64,000 nt of DNA, from positions 1,550,001 to 1,614,000 of the forward strand of contig NC_009614.1 of the NCBI RefSeq assembly GCF_000012825.1, given 5' to 3'. The translations under genes were made by a program, and so were the position numbers. The stretch is from Phocaeicola vulgatus ATCC 8482. GTDB taxonomy: Bacteria > Bacteroidota > Bacteroidia > Bacteroidales > Bacteroidaceae. Shown one piece after another: positions 39,113 through 45,752 of this stretch (the first letter of the stretch is position 1; every line of letters begins with the position of its first letter). The notes beneath the pieces are model-generated. The model was not told where the DNA came from. It did not search any database and was given only the letters and a program-made list of their open reading frames with translations.

Positions 39113-39973
39113 TTATTGTACATTGAAATAGTTAACAAATACAGAATTATCTTTTATGTTAGAGGCGGAAAATGATATAGGTCCTCCGAAATCATCGGGT
39201 GTAACTGTTGAAGATAAATAAGTAAGTATGCTTGTAAAAGGATTGTCTGGGTTGATATCTTTTATTTCTTTGTTTCCAATAGTCATCAATCTGATATTAG
39301 AATTGGCTAATATTGCTAGTTCTTTTTGACTAACTTCCTTAGACTTCAGTAAATTGTCAATAGCTTCTTGTAATTTGTCATAATCAATATTACTTTCAAT
39401 AACTAGTATAACTTTTCTGCCAAATTGTATTGAGTTTATAAATGCAAGCTTGTCTAATTGTTGCAAAACTTGTGGATCAGTGCTTAGTGATTCCGGCATA
39501 TCCATTATAATGCTGAAAAAACTTTGATTTATATCTATCAATATAATATTCTTTTGAGGCTTATAATCGGGTGTGATGCCTAATAGTTGCTGAAGGTTAA
39601 TATTTTGTCCCCAATTGACAGCTAATTCTTGGTATGATTTTATCTTTTTAATTACGAATGAAAAAGAATAGTTACTTTTCAAGACATCGTTTGTTTTTAA
39701 CGCTTCATGAATAGCTTTCATCATGTTATTATAGGAAGGAGTGATTGTTTGTGACTTTATAGGAATGGTGTACCCCATGTTTATAGGATTCATTGATATT
39801 TTCAGGAACTTATATGTGTCTTGATTGATGCTGTTGGCTTCCAATATTGCTCCTATGAATATTTCATTGGGGCATTTTGCCACAAACTTATCTGCACTAT
39901 ATTGCTCTTCTTGGCTATAAGCAAGTTTAGCAATCATCAAAAATACGATGGTGTATATTATTTTAGTTTTCAT
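39113..39973 (-). CDS. Secreted cholesterol-dependent-cytolysin-like protein lacking domain 4
   Basis: Protein of 286 residues from ATG 39973, with a Sec signal peptide (KIIYTIVFLMIAKLAYSQ). By eye it follows perfringolysin-type cytolysins in order: residues 104-160 (NIILIDINQSFFSIIMDMPE, compare VMILAYKQIFYTVSADLPK), 178-210 (FINSIQFGRKVILVIES, compare MVSNVAYGRTIYVKLET), 228-236 (LMTIGNKEI, compare AVVLGGDAQ; only one of the paired Gly kept) and 264-283 (GPISFSASNIKDNSVFVNYF, compare YPISYTSVFLKDNSVAAVHN). It stops there, so domain 4 with the Trp-rich undecapeptide that binds cholesterol is absent. This matches the short CDC-like proteins known from Bacteroidetes, not a classical toxin. A pore-forming role, and against whom, is inference. 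The frame also has an ATG at 40000; the one at 39973 gives the cleaner signal peptide. Confidence 0.8.
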   Translation of the reverse strand: MKTKIIYTIVFLMIAKLAYSQEEQYSADKFVAKCPNEIFIGAILEANSINQDTYKFLKISMNPINMGYTIPIKSQTITPSYNNMMKAIHEALKTNDVLKSNYSFSFVIKKIKSYQELAVNWGQNINLQQLLGITPDYKPQKNIILIDINQSFFSIIMDMPESLSTDPQVLQQLDKLAFINSIQFGRKVILVIESNIDYDKLQEAIDNLLKSKEVSQKELAILANSNIRLMTIGNKEIKDINPDNPFTSILTYLSSTVTPDDFGGPISFSASNIKDNSVFVNYFNVQ

Positions 39974-40002
39974 TTCTTTGTATTTAGGTTTTATACTCAT
40001 AT

Positions 40003-40575
40003 TTATTCAAAGGTATATTTTCTTTTCAGCCATATAATGGAAAGGAAATCTTGATTCATTAGTTCTGAATAAGAGATTAGATTATACTCTTGTCCTATTG
40101 CCATAAATGTACGTTGGTCATTATTGTTTTTTATTATATAGAATCCTATATTGAGTATTACTCTTCCATTTTCGTCTTTTTCTCCACAGTATTCCCATTT
40201 ATCTATTGGCTTCTGGTATATGAATAATTTTTTATCTTGCCATTTTAGTTTATACTTTTCTACTATATTATTGGTTTTTACAATGGAAAGGGAGTCTCTA
40301 TCGAATTGTAATTCATGGGGGCAAGACCATTGGATTCGTTCTCCGAAATATGCAGTTTCTGTTTCTGTTAGGTCTTGAATATCGTTTTTATTGAGTATTT
40401 CTTTAAATTCTACTTTTTCAGAAAACTTTAGTTTCAATATGTAAGGAGTGTCTTCCGGTGTGGGAAGAATAGGAGAGGGATCGTCCTTGTCTGCGCAAGA
40501 ACTAAACATAAGTGTTCCTATTGAAAGGAGAAAGGACATGCTTACAATAAGTAGAGTGCTTTTTTTCTTTTTCAT
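40003..40575 (-). CDS. Lipoprotein of unknown function in the cytolysin-like operon
   Basis: Protein of 190 residues that I do not recognise. Lipoprotein signal MKKKKSTLLIVSMSFLLSIGTLMFSSC (lipobox F-S-S-C, Cys 27), then an acidic Asp/Pro linker (ADKDDPSPILPTPEDTP), a common spacer of Bacteroidetes surface lipoproteins, followed by a beta-rich domain (YILKLKFSEKVEFKEIL, YKLKWQDKKLFIYQK, KWEYCGEKDENGRVILNIGFYI). The D-rich residues after the Cys suggest surface export. It lies 11 bases after the DUF3244 gene and 29 bases before the cytolysin-like ATG. Possible roles are partner, receptor or self-protection for the cytolysin-like protein; no evidence chooses between them. Confidence 0.75.
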   Translation of the reverse strand: MKKKKSTLLIVSMSFLLSIGTLMFSSCADKDDPSPILPTPEDTPYILKLKFSEKVEFKEILNKNDIQDLTETETAYFGERIQWSCPHELQFDRDSLSIVKTNNIVEKYKLKWQDKKLFIYQKPIDKWEYCGEKDENGRVILNIGFYIIKNNNDQRTFMAIGQEYNLISYSELMNQDFLSIIWLKRKYTFE

Positions 40576-40586
40576 AATATTGGACT

Positions 40587-40955
40587 TTAGTTTTCGTATA
40601 TAAATTCTCCTGCCAATATTCCCTTTTCATCGGTGATTGTCAGTTCATATATTCCTGCCGGAATATTCTCTAAAGAAGTTGATAAAGAAGAATTGGAGTG
40701 GGGTATATAGAGGTTTCTATATACTACATATCCTTCTTTTGATTTAATCTCGATGGTTACCGCTTCCCAGTCCTGTGCGAATTCGATGGTTAATTCTTTA
40801 TTGCAGTCGTCAAAGAAAGCTTTTACCGGAATGAATGACTCTACTGGAATTCTATGGTTGCCATGTTTTATAAATTCTATATTTCGTTTTTTAGCGCATA
40901 GTAATAGAGGAATAATTAAGGCTATCAAAGCCAAACTCATTTTTAATTTGTTCAT
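40587..40955 (-). CDS. DUF3244 secreted protein
   Basis: Protein of 122 residues with a signal peptide (MNKLKMSLALIALIIPLLLCA) and a single small beta-sandwich. The pattern NKELTIEFAQDWEAVTIEIKSKEGYVVYRNLY, then NIPAGIYELTITDEKGILAGEFIYEN, is that of DUF3244, a family abundant in Bacteroides and without known function. It is the first gene of the four-gene minus-strand operon and sits directly behind a good promoter. Confidence 0.8.
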   Translation of the reverse strand: MNKLKMSLALIALIIPLLLCAKKRNIEFIKHGNHRIPVESFIPVKAFFDDCNKELTIEFAQDWEAVTIEIKSKEGYVVYRNLYIPHSNSSLSTSLENIPAGIYELTITDEKGILAGEFIYEN

Positions 40956-40980
40956 AATCGTTTTACGTTTTAGTTTTGTG

Positions 40981-41014
40981 CAAACTTAGGTATTATAGGA
41001 TTATGAATGACAAA
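40981..41014 (-). promoter_or_regulatory. Promoter of the DUF3244 / cytolysin-like operon
   Basis: On the minus strand TTTG (41014-41011), 22 bases, then TAAGTTTG (40988-40981), the Bacteroides consensus. The first ATG follows 25 bases later. Confidence 0.7.
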
Positions 41015-41051
41015 AAGAGGGAGTTATAGTATATACAAGATTTATTGATTA

Positions 41052-41113
41052 TCAGTGAGTTATAAAAATTATTATATACAGTGATGTATATGTAGTGTTT
41101 TATAATTCACTGA
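41052..41113. repeat. Nested inverted repeat between the regulator gene and the cytolysin-like operon
   Basis: Outer arms TCAGTGAGTTATAAAA (41052-41067) and TTTTATAATTCACTGA (41098-41113) pair over 16 positions with one wobble; inner arms ATATAC/GTATAT (41074-41079, 41086-41091) form a second stem. It may be the 3' hairpin of the regulator transcript or a control site 38 bases upstream of the next promoter. Confidence 0.6.
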
Positions 41114-41137
41114 AAATAAGACCAGTATGAGAACTAT

Positions 41138-42832
41138 TTATTTTAAGAGGTTTTTGATGATGTAATCTCGTAAGAACGTTTCTTTATTGTGCTTTAGTTG
41201 GACCTCTTGATAAATTCTCGTTCGTTTCATTCGTACAGAAGCCGGATTGATGCCGAGCAATTTGGCTTCATCATTTGCGTCAAATCCAAAGATATGGAGA
41301 TAGCAATATTGATATTCTGATTCTGTCAGGTTGGGAAATGCCTCTTTTAGTAGGGAGTAGAATTGGGGATATATCTTGTCTACTTCCGTCATTATGGAAT
41401 GCCATGTTTTGTCAGTAGGGAGTTGGGAGTCCTCAAGCCTATTTTTTTTAGTCAAAGAAATAAGCTTCTTGCCAACTGTGGATGTTTCCAGATTTTGCTT
41501 TTGCAGCCGGTCGTATTTATAGGATATTACTTCTATTTCCTGTTGTAGTTTGTGGGCATTATTCTCTTTGTCTGCCAATGCTTTTTGCAAAATCTGCTTT
41601 TTTTCTTCTAGTTCTGCAGATAAGTGAAGGAGCTCTATTTTCATCTTATCTAGAATTGTTTGCTGGTAATAGATTTTGGCTTTGCTTCTCTGCCGGTAAA
41701 TGATATATCCTGCAACTGATAGTAAGAATAAGGAGATGGCAATAATGATGATGATTGTATTCCTTTGCTGTGTAATCTTTAATAGTTCGTTCTCTTCCCG
41801 TATCTTGGCGTTGTTATACTTTTTTTCTATTTCCAATACTTTTGTCTCATTTTGAACTAATGTCAGTGAATCGAGCATGTCGGAACAGATTTCTTTGTAA
41901 TGGAGTGCTTCCTTGTATTTTCCTTCTGCCTTATAAAGCAGGTAGTAGGCTTGATTGAAGTAATAAGCGATATCATTGTGTTTGGTTATCGTTTCAATCC
42001 ATTCGTGTGCTTTTGCCAGTTGGTTGTCTTTTATATATATGTGTAATAGGGAGATAGAATCCTTATAGCTTTCTTTGCTGCCCGTTTCAATGGCTTTTAA
42101 GAAATATCTTTCGGCATTCTTGTATTTTTCTTGTGCCTCATATATCACTCCAAAAGCATTGGCTACATCAGCTGTTAAATCTTTGTTATGCAGTAGTTGT
42201 GAGATGGAATCAGCCTTTTGAAGTAAGGGTATGGTGCAATTAAAAGAATCAGTGAGTGTACATTCACACGCTAAATCTTTTAAGGCGTATGCATAGCTTT
42301 TGTAGTTCCTTGCTTTCTTGAAGAAGTTACTGGCCTCTTTTCTTTTCTCCAGACGTTCACTGGTTATATCTCTAAAACCATACAAATCTGCCATATAGGC
42401 ACAAATATACCCTGCCACATTATAGGCCTGATGTTCTTTGGCCAGTTGCAGCGCATCGGCATATATTTGCATTGCTTTATCATACTCCCCATCTTCTACA
42501 TAAGCACGGCCCAGATACAAGTCTATTTGCGCCTGTTCTTCTGCCGTGCCGTGTTCGGTGAACCATTGTTGTGCCCGTTGCCATTGGTAGATAGGGAGTA
42601 ATCCGGTGGCTGCTTCGTCCGTTACTTTACCGCATAGCATACACCAGTGGGCAAAGTCCTTATCAGTCAGTTCATCGGGGGCTTGTATGCTGTCCAGTAG
42701 CACGGAAGCACTATCGGCATACATGGGAATCAGTTCCTCTACAGATTGTAATAGCGGAAGTATGCTTGTCTCTTTTCTGCATCCGGGGAGGATGAGAATG
42801 AATAGTAGTCCTGTCAAAAGTAAAGCTTTCAT
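41138..42832 (-). CDS. TPR lipoprotein-type transmembrane regulator with C-terminal HTH
   Basis: Protein of 564 residues from ATG 42832. It starts with a signal segment and lipobox-like LPGC (Cys 18), has TPR-like repeats from about 95 to 330 (LGRAYVEDGEYDKAMQIYADAL, NAFGVIYEAQEKYKNAERYFLKAIE, KAEGKYKEALHYKEI), one membrane helix at 359-379, a coiled coil about 385-445, and a C-terminal LuxR-like HTH (NLTESEYQYCYLHIFGFDANDEAKLLGINPASVRMKRTRIYQ). This layout fits a sensor whose outer TPR part controls a DNA-binding tail. The open frame extends to 43042, but that part lies inside the IS66 end and past the -7 element TATATTTG (minus, 42860-42853), so it is not real. It precedes the cytolysin-like operon on the same strand and is the likely regulator of it. 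Confidence 0.85.
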   Translation of the reverse strand: MKALLLTGLLFILILPGCRKETSILPLLQSVEELIPMYADSASVLLDSIQAPDELTDKDFAHWCMLCGKVTDEAATGLLPIYQWQRAQQWFTEHGTAEEQAQIDLYLGRAYVEDGEYDKAMQIYADALQLAKEHQAYNVAGYICAYMADLYGFRDITSERLEKRKEASNFFKKARNYKSYAYALKDLACECTLTDSFNCTIPLLQKADSISQLLHNKDLTADVANAFGVIYEAQEKYKNAERYFLKAIETGSKESYKDSISLLHIYIKDNQLAKAHEWIETITKHNDIAYYFNQAYYLLYKAEGKYKEALHYKEICSDMLDSLTLVQNETKVLEIEKKYNNAKIREENELLKITQQRNTIIIIIAISLFLLSVAGYIIYRQRSKAKIYYQQTILDKMKIELLHLSAELEEKKQILQKALADKENNAHKLQQEIEVISYKYDRLQKQNLETSTVGKKLISLTKKNRLEDSQLPTDKTWHSIMTEVDKIYPQFYSLLKEAFPNLTESEYQYCYLHIFGFDANDEAKLLGINPASVRMKRTRIYQEVQLKHNKETFLRDYIIKNLLK

Positions 42833-42852
42833 AAGAATGTGTTCAGATTTTG

Positions 42853-42860
42853 CAAATATA
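42853..42860 (-). promoter_or_regulatory. -7 element of the TPR/HTH regulator
   Basis: TATATTTG on the minus strand, 20 bases before ATG 42832. It sits between the IS66 insertion and the gene, so the core promoter survives the insertion. No clear -33 match. Confidence 0.5.
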
Positions 42861-43000
42861 GTCATAAATCCGGGCAACTTGTATCTGATAGAGGGAAAAG
42901 TCAGTTTTTTATGCTTTCCGTGGCTTCTCCTTTGGAAGTGAGGTGGGAAAGCATGAAAGCTCTTTGTCTTGTCAGTGAAATCTGTCTGTTGTATTTTGTT

Positions 43001-43008
43001 CTTCTGCC
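43001..43008. repeat. IS66 target-site duplication, left copy
   Basis: CTTCTGCC, identical to 45380-45387; 8 bp is the IS66-family duplication length. Confidence 0.93.
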
Positions 43009-43034
43009 GTAAGCATTCGGCCTCGTGCGTGTTT
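43009..43034 (+). repeat. IS66 terminal inverted repeat, left
   Basis: GTAAGCATTCGGCCTC and ten more bases, the exact reverse complement of 45354-45379. Confidence 0.95.
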
Positions 43035-43044
43035 CTCTCCAAGT

Positions 43045-43097
43045 TATAATAAAGTCAAAAGCCAGACGAAGCATGTCTGGCTTTTGACTTTATTATA
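43045..43097. terminator. Very strong hairpin downstream of tnpC inside IS66
   Basis: A perfect 23-bp stem (43045-43067 with 43075-43097) and a 7-base loop, core AAAGCCAGAC/GTCTGGCTTT. It ends the transposase transcript and shields the element from outside transcription. Confidence 0.92.
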
Positions 43098-43107
43098 GCT
43101 TTCCTGT

Positions 43108-44721
43108 TTATCCTTTCCAATTAAATGGCAGTAAATCGGTGTAATCGTTTTTCTCTTCTCTTTCTTTCTCCTGTACCCTAATCAGCACGTCCTGCATCCA
43201 TAGTTTTGGGTTCACCTTATTTTCCCTACAGCATCCCATCAGTGAAAAGAAAATTGCCGCTGCATGTGCTGCCTCATGTGATCCGGAGAAGAGCGTATTT
43301 TTTCTGTTTAAAGTCAACGGCCTTATAGAACGCTCCACCGGATTATTGTCAATGCAGAACTGTGCGTCATTGACATATCCGGACAGTTGTTCAAAGCGTG
43401 TGTACATATAGAACATGGCCTTGGCAATAGGCGATTTATCGACCGTATGTCCATATTCCTCCTTGCACCATTTTTCCAGTTCTTTGATAATAGGGTACGA
43501 TTTTTCCCGGCGAAGCTTTACCACCGCCTCCCCTTCCAGATGTTCCATTCTGATTTTCTCCTCCACGGCATACAGTCCGCCTATTTTTCCAAGTGCATGC
43601 CTTGCTCTGGGAGGGTCATTTCCTTCCGCTTCCACAAAGTTGCGCCTGACGTGCGCCCAGCAGCACAGATGCAACTTTCCGGGTAGCGTGTCGAACTTGT
43701 CATATACTGCAAAGCCGTCACTCTGTACCACCCGGACCTGTCCTGCCAGCAGTGTGTCTATTCCGCTGCTGCCACGGCCCTTGTGATATTCAAAGAAGGG
43801 GGTATGGAACCGGGGCAGATAGAAGTTCCACATATACCCGCGGTGAAGAGCACCGGGCCGGTCGCTTTCAAGTACGGGATGGGGTGTCTCATCGGCCATG
43901 ACGTAATAGCTGTCCTTGACCAGTTCACGAAGTTCATTATAGATTGGTTCCAGACGCTGTGCGGCAGCCATCATCCAGTTACTTACGGTGGAAGGACTCA
44001 GATGGATTCCTTCACGCTCAAAGATATCCAGCTGTCTGTGCAGAGGCAGGTGGTCGTAATATTTGGCGGTAGCAATGTGGGCCAGTACACTTTCCGAGGC
44101 ATTGCTGTGGGGATGTGCCATTACGGGCATGGGAGCGGTTATGATACGACCGTCGGCGAGCCGGTATTTAGGACGGATGATGCGTTTCACATAGAATCGG
44201 GCGGGACTGACAGCATACTGTTCGCTCACTTCCTCTCCCAGCTTCGTCGCTCCCTCCAACGAAAGGCCTTCCGGCATGGGAATGATAATCTCCTCACGGG
44301 GAAGGGACGGGTCGATGGGCTTACGGGCGTGGGGAGTGATCTTTTTCGTGAAGCTTTTACGGAAACGATTGTAGCCATTCTCCGATGTGACGGATTTCCC
44401 AGCGGTTTTCTGTTCTTCCGCTACCGGGTCATTGACATCGGACGGAGACTCGAAACAGATGCTCAGCTGGCCGGCATCTTCGGGAAGATGACGTTTTTCA
44501 CTGGATTTACCCCATAAACGGCGTGTCAAGTCAGCCAATTTCCATCTCAGATCGGCAATGACGGCTGTACAGGCCGAGATTTCTTCGACCTGGCGGGAAT
44601 ACTCCTGCAAAGAGGCTTCGTATTTTCTCTGAAGTTCCGCATGCTCCTTTTCAAGGCATTCATGTTCCTTGCGCAACTCTTCGTACTCTTCCAAAGTAAG
44701 GGTAATAACCGGTTCTTTCAC
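43108..44721 (-). CDS. tnpC: IS66-family transposase TnpC
   Basis: DDE transposase of 537 residues, full length for the family. The N-terminal coiled coil (about 10-50) and the RRLWGKSSEKR motif (zinc/leucine region) come first. The catalytic triad is readable: D277 in VMADETPHP, D335 in VVQSDGFAVYD and E463 in DNNPVERSIRPL. HLCCWAHVRRNF and FSGSHEAAHAAAIFFSLM are further IS66 landmarks. The start is GTG 44721. No frameshift or stop breaks it, so the enzyme could be active; tnpB lies 68 bases upstream. Confidence 0.95.
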   Translation of the reverse strand: MKEPVITLTLEEYEELRKEHECLEKEHAELQRKYEASLQEYSRQVEEISACTAVIADLRWKLADLTRRLWGKSSEKRHLPEDAGQLSICFESPSDVNDPVAEEQKTAGKSVTSENGYNRFRKSFTKKITPHARKPIDPSLPREEIIIPMPEGLSLEGATKLGEEVSEQYAVSPARFYVKRIIRPKYRLADGRIITAPMPVMAHPHSNASESVLAHIATAKYYDHLPLHRQLDIFEREGIHLSPSTVSNWMMAAAQRLEPIYNELRELVKDSYYVMADETPHPVLESDRPGALHRGYMWNFYLPRFHTPFFEYHKGRGSSGIDTLLAGQVRVVQSDGFAVYDKFDTLPGKLHLCCWAHVRRNFVEAEGNDPPRARHALGKIGGLYAVEEKIRMEHLEGEAVVKLRREKSYPIIKELEKWCKEEYGHTVDKSPIAKAMFYMYTRFEQLSGYVNDAQFCIDNNPVERSIRPLTLNRKNTLFSGSHEAAHAAAIFFSLMGCCRENKVNPKLWMQDVLIRVQEKEREEKNDYTDLLPFNWKG

Positions 44722-44789
44722 TGTACATCCACTTTTTATTATGTGGCAAAGTTATCAAAATAAAACTGCACGGCTTATAGAATGGGGAA

Positions 44790-45299
44790 TTACTTTTCAA
44801 CTGTTTTCCGATACTTTTTAACAGTAAGCAGCTCATTCAGGCGATTCCAGGAAATTTGAAGAAAATCCTTCTTCCGTTCCTCCTTTTTCAAGAGGAAAGA
44901 ACCGCGATTCAGACGACGGCATTCCAGACGGTATTCGTCGTCGCACCGATAAAGGATATGCAACCTGCTACGGGAGCGGTCGGGAAAAATATGACAGCTC
45001 TGCTCTGACACGCAGGAACCCGTGTGTCGGATGACCTCGCCACAAAGACCGTCAATACCTTTATGGAAATTACAACCTTGGGGATAAAGGTAATAAGACC
45101 AAAAAGGACTGCTGCGGAAAAGGCCAAGACCTAAAGGGAGAAGTAGGTCCTGAGGGGAATGGATACCAAGGCTGGAAGACGAAACTTTATAACGACGGCC
45201 GCCATCAAATATGAAAAGAACAGAATCAAAATGGTTAGACTCGGAAAAGAGAGTACGTAGTTTATCACTTTCGCTAGAAAATTCTAATACTGAACACAT
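44790..45299 (-). CDS. tnpB: IS66 accessory protein TnpB-like, with long N-terminal extension
   Basis: Protein of 169 residues. Residues about 68-135 follow TnpB of IS66 elements: YYLYPQGCNFHKGIDGLCGEVIRH (usual form Y-L-Y, then D-M-R-K-S-F-D-G-L-C-G), then CHIFPDRSRSRLHILYRCDDEYRLECRRLNRGSF (usual form V-F-I-F-x-N-R-R-R-x-R-x-K-L-L). The first 67 residues are not recognised and make it longer than the usual 110-120. There is no other Met, so the ATG at 45299 is the only ATG start. The extension may be a reduced or fused TnpA, which is otherwise missing. It lies upstream of tnpC within the same element. Confidence 0.75.
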   Translation of the reverse strand: MCSVLEFSSESDKLRTLFSESNHFDSVLFIFDGGRRYKVSSSSLGIHSPQDLLLPLGLGLFRSSPFWSYYLYPQGCNFHKGIDGLCGEVIRHTGSCVSEQSCHIFPDRSRSRLHILYRCDDEYRLECRRLNRGSFLLKKEERKKDFLQISWNRLNELLTVKKYRKTVEK

Positions 45300-45353
45300 A
45301 ATGGATTAAGATTATAATGAAGCCACAAAGGTAGGAAGGAAAAGAGGGGAAAA

Positions 45354-45379
45354 AAACACGCACGAGGCCGAATGCTTAC
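45354..45379 (-). repeat. IS66 terminal inverted repeat, right
   Basis: Ends GCATTCGGCC-type sequence with GCTTAC at the outer edge; exact reverse complement of the left end. Confidence 0.95.
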
Positions 45380-45387
45380 CTTCTGCC
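45380..45387. repeat. IS66 target-site duplication, right copy
   Basis: CTTCTGCC, identical to 43001-43008. Confidence 0.93.
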
Positions 45388-45403
45388 TTTTCAGTAAGTT
45401 TTA

Positions 45404-45491
45404 TCACTAAAGTGAAGAAACTGTATCACTTTAGTGATGAAGTTTGATTAACTTAGTGATGAAAGTTCATCACTAAGGTGAAACGATTAAA
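45404..45491. repeat. Four palindromic sites at exact 22-bp spacing
   Basis: Cores start at 45404 (TCACTAAAGTGA), 45426 (TCACTTTAGTGA), 45448 (TTAACTTAGTGA, 9 of 12 matches to the second) and 45470 (TCACTAAGGTGA). Each is an inverted repeat TCACT-AGTGA, and the step of 22 bp is two helical turns, placing all sites on one face of the DNA. The layout is that of a co-operative operator array. Before the IS66 insertion it lay roughly 200-285 bases upstream of the TPR/HTH regulator start. Confidence 0.7.
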
Positions 45492-45752
45492 TGAAAAGGC
45501 AGAGATTGGGAGAAAATACCGGTGGAATCACTCAAGTTACAGGAACGGAATTCATTTTGTTTGCGCCATTTATAACGGTTGTAATGTTGTGCTTTCTATT
45601 GAAATATCCTATGACAAAATGATGAAGAATTTATGAATAAATCAATCATGGTAAATAATTGGTTATCAACACTTAATAAGTAAATGAAGAATTTGAAGGA
45701 AATAATCAGCCAACTGGATACTGTAACTCCTTGTGTTTTGAATCCGTTGTTT
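45492..45752. other. Intergenic region without a supported gene
   Basis: Between the repeat array and the acyltransferase stop codon. Only short frames occur: a 16-codon plus-strand ORF at 45633-45683 (MNKSIMVNNWLSTLNK) and an ATG at 45684 whose frame runs antisense into the acyltransferase gene. Neither has recognisable coding features. It may hold remnants of older insertions. Confidence 0.4.

Larger units (their letters stand above)
43009..45379 (-). mobile_element. Complete IS66-family insertion sequence, 2371 bp
   Basis: Bounded by perfect 26-bp inverted repeats (43009-43034 and 45354-45379) that start GTAAGC, as in IS66, and by an 8-bp direct repeat CTTCTGCC on both sides. It carries tnpC and a tnpB-like gene on the minus strand; no separate tnpA was found. 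Identical ends and duplication point to a fairly recent insertion. It lies in the upstream region of the TPR/HTH regulator and separates it from the 22-bp repeat array. Confidence 0.95.

Noticed and set aside
42833..43042. N-terminal extension of the TPR/HTH regulator by 70 residues
   Set aside because: It begins inside the IS66 left end and crosses a -7 element; without the IS the frame would differ. The lipoprotein-like start at 42832 is much better.
43783..44517. Plus-strand ORF of 244 codons opposite tnpC
   Set aside because: Antisense shadow of the transposase gene, whose catalytic residues are clear on the minus strand.
45404..45491. CRISPR array
   Set aside because: Units are only 22 bp with no separate spacers, the repeats are degenerate and no cas genes are present.
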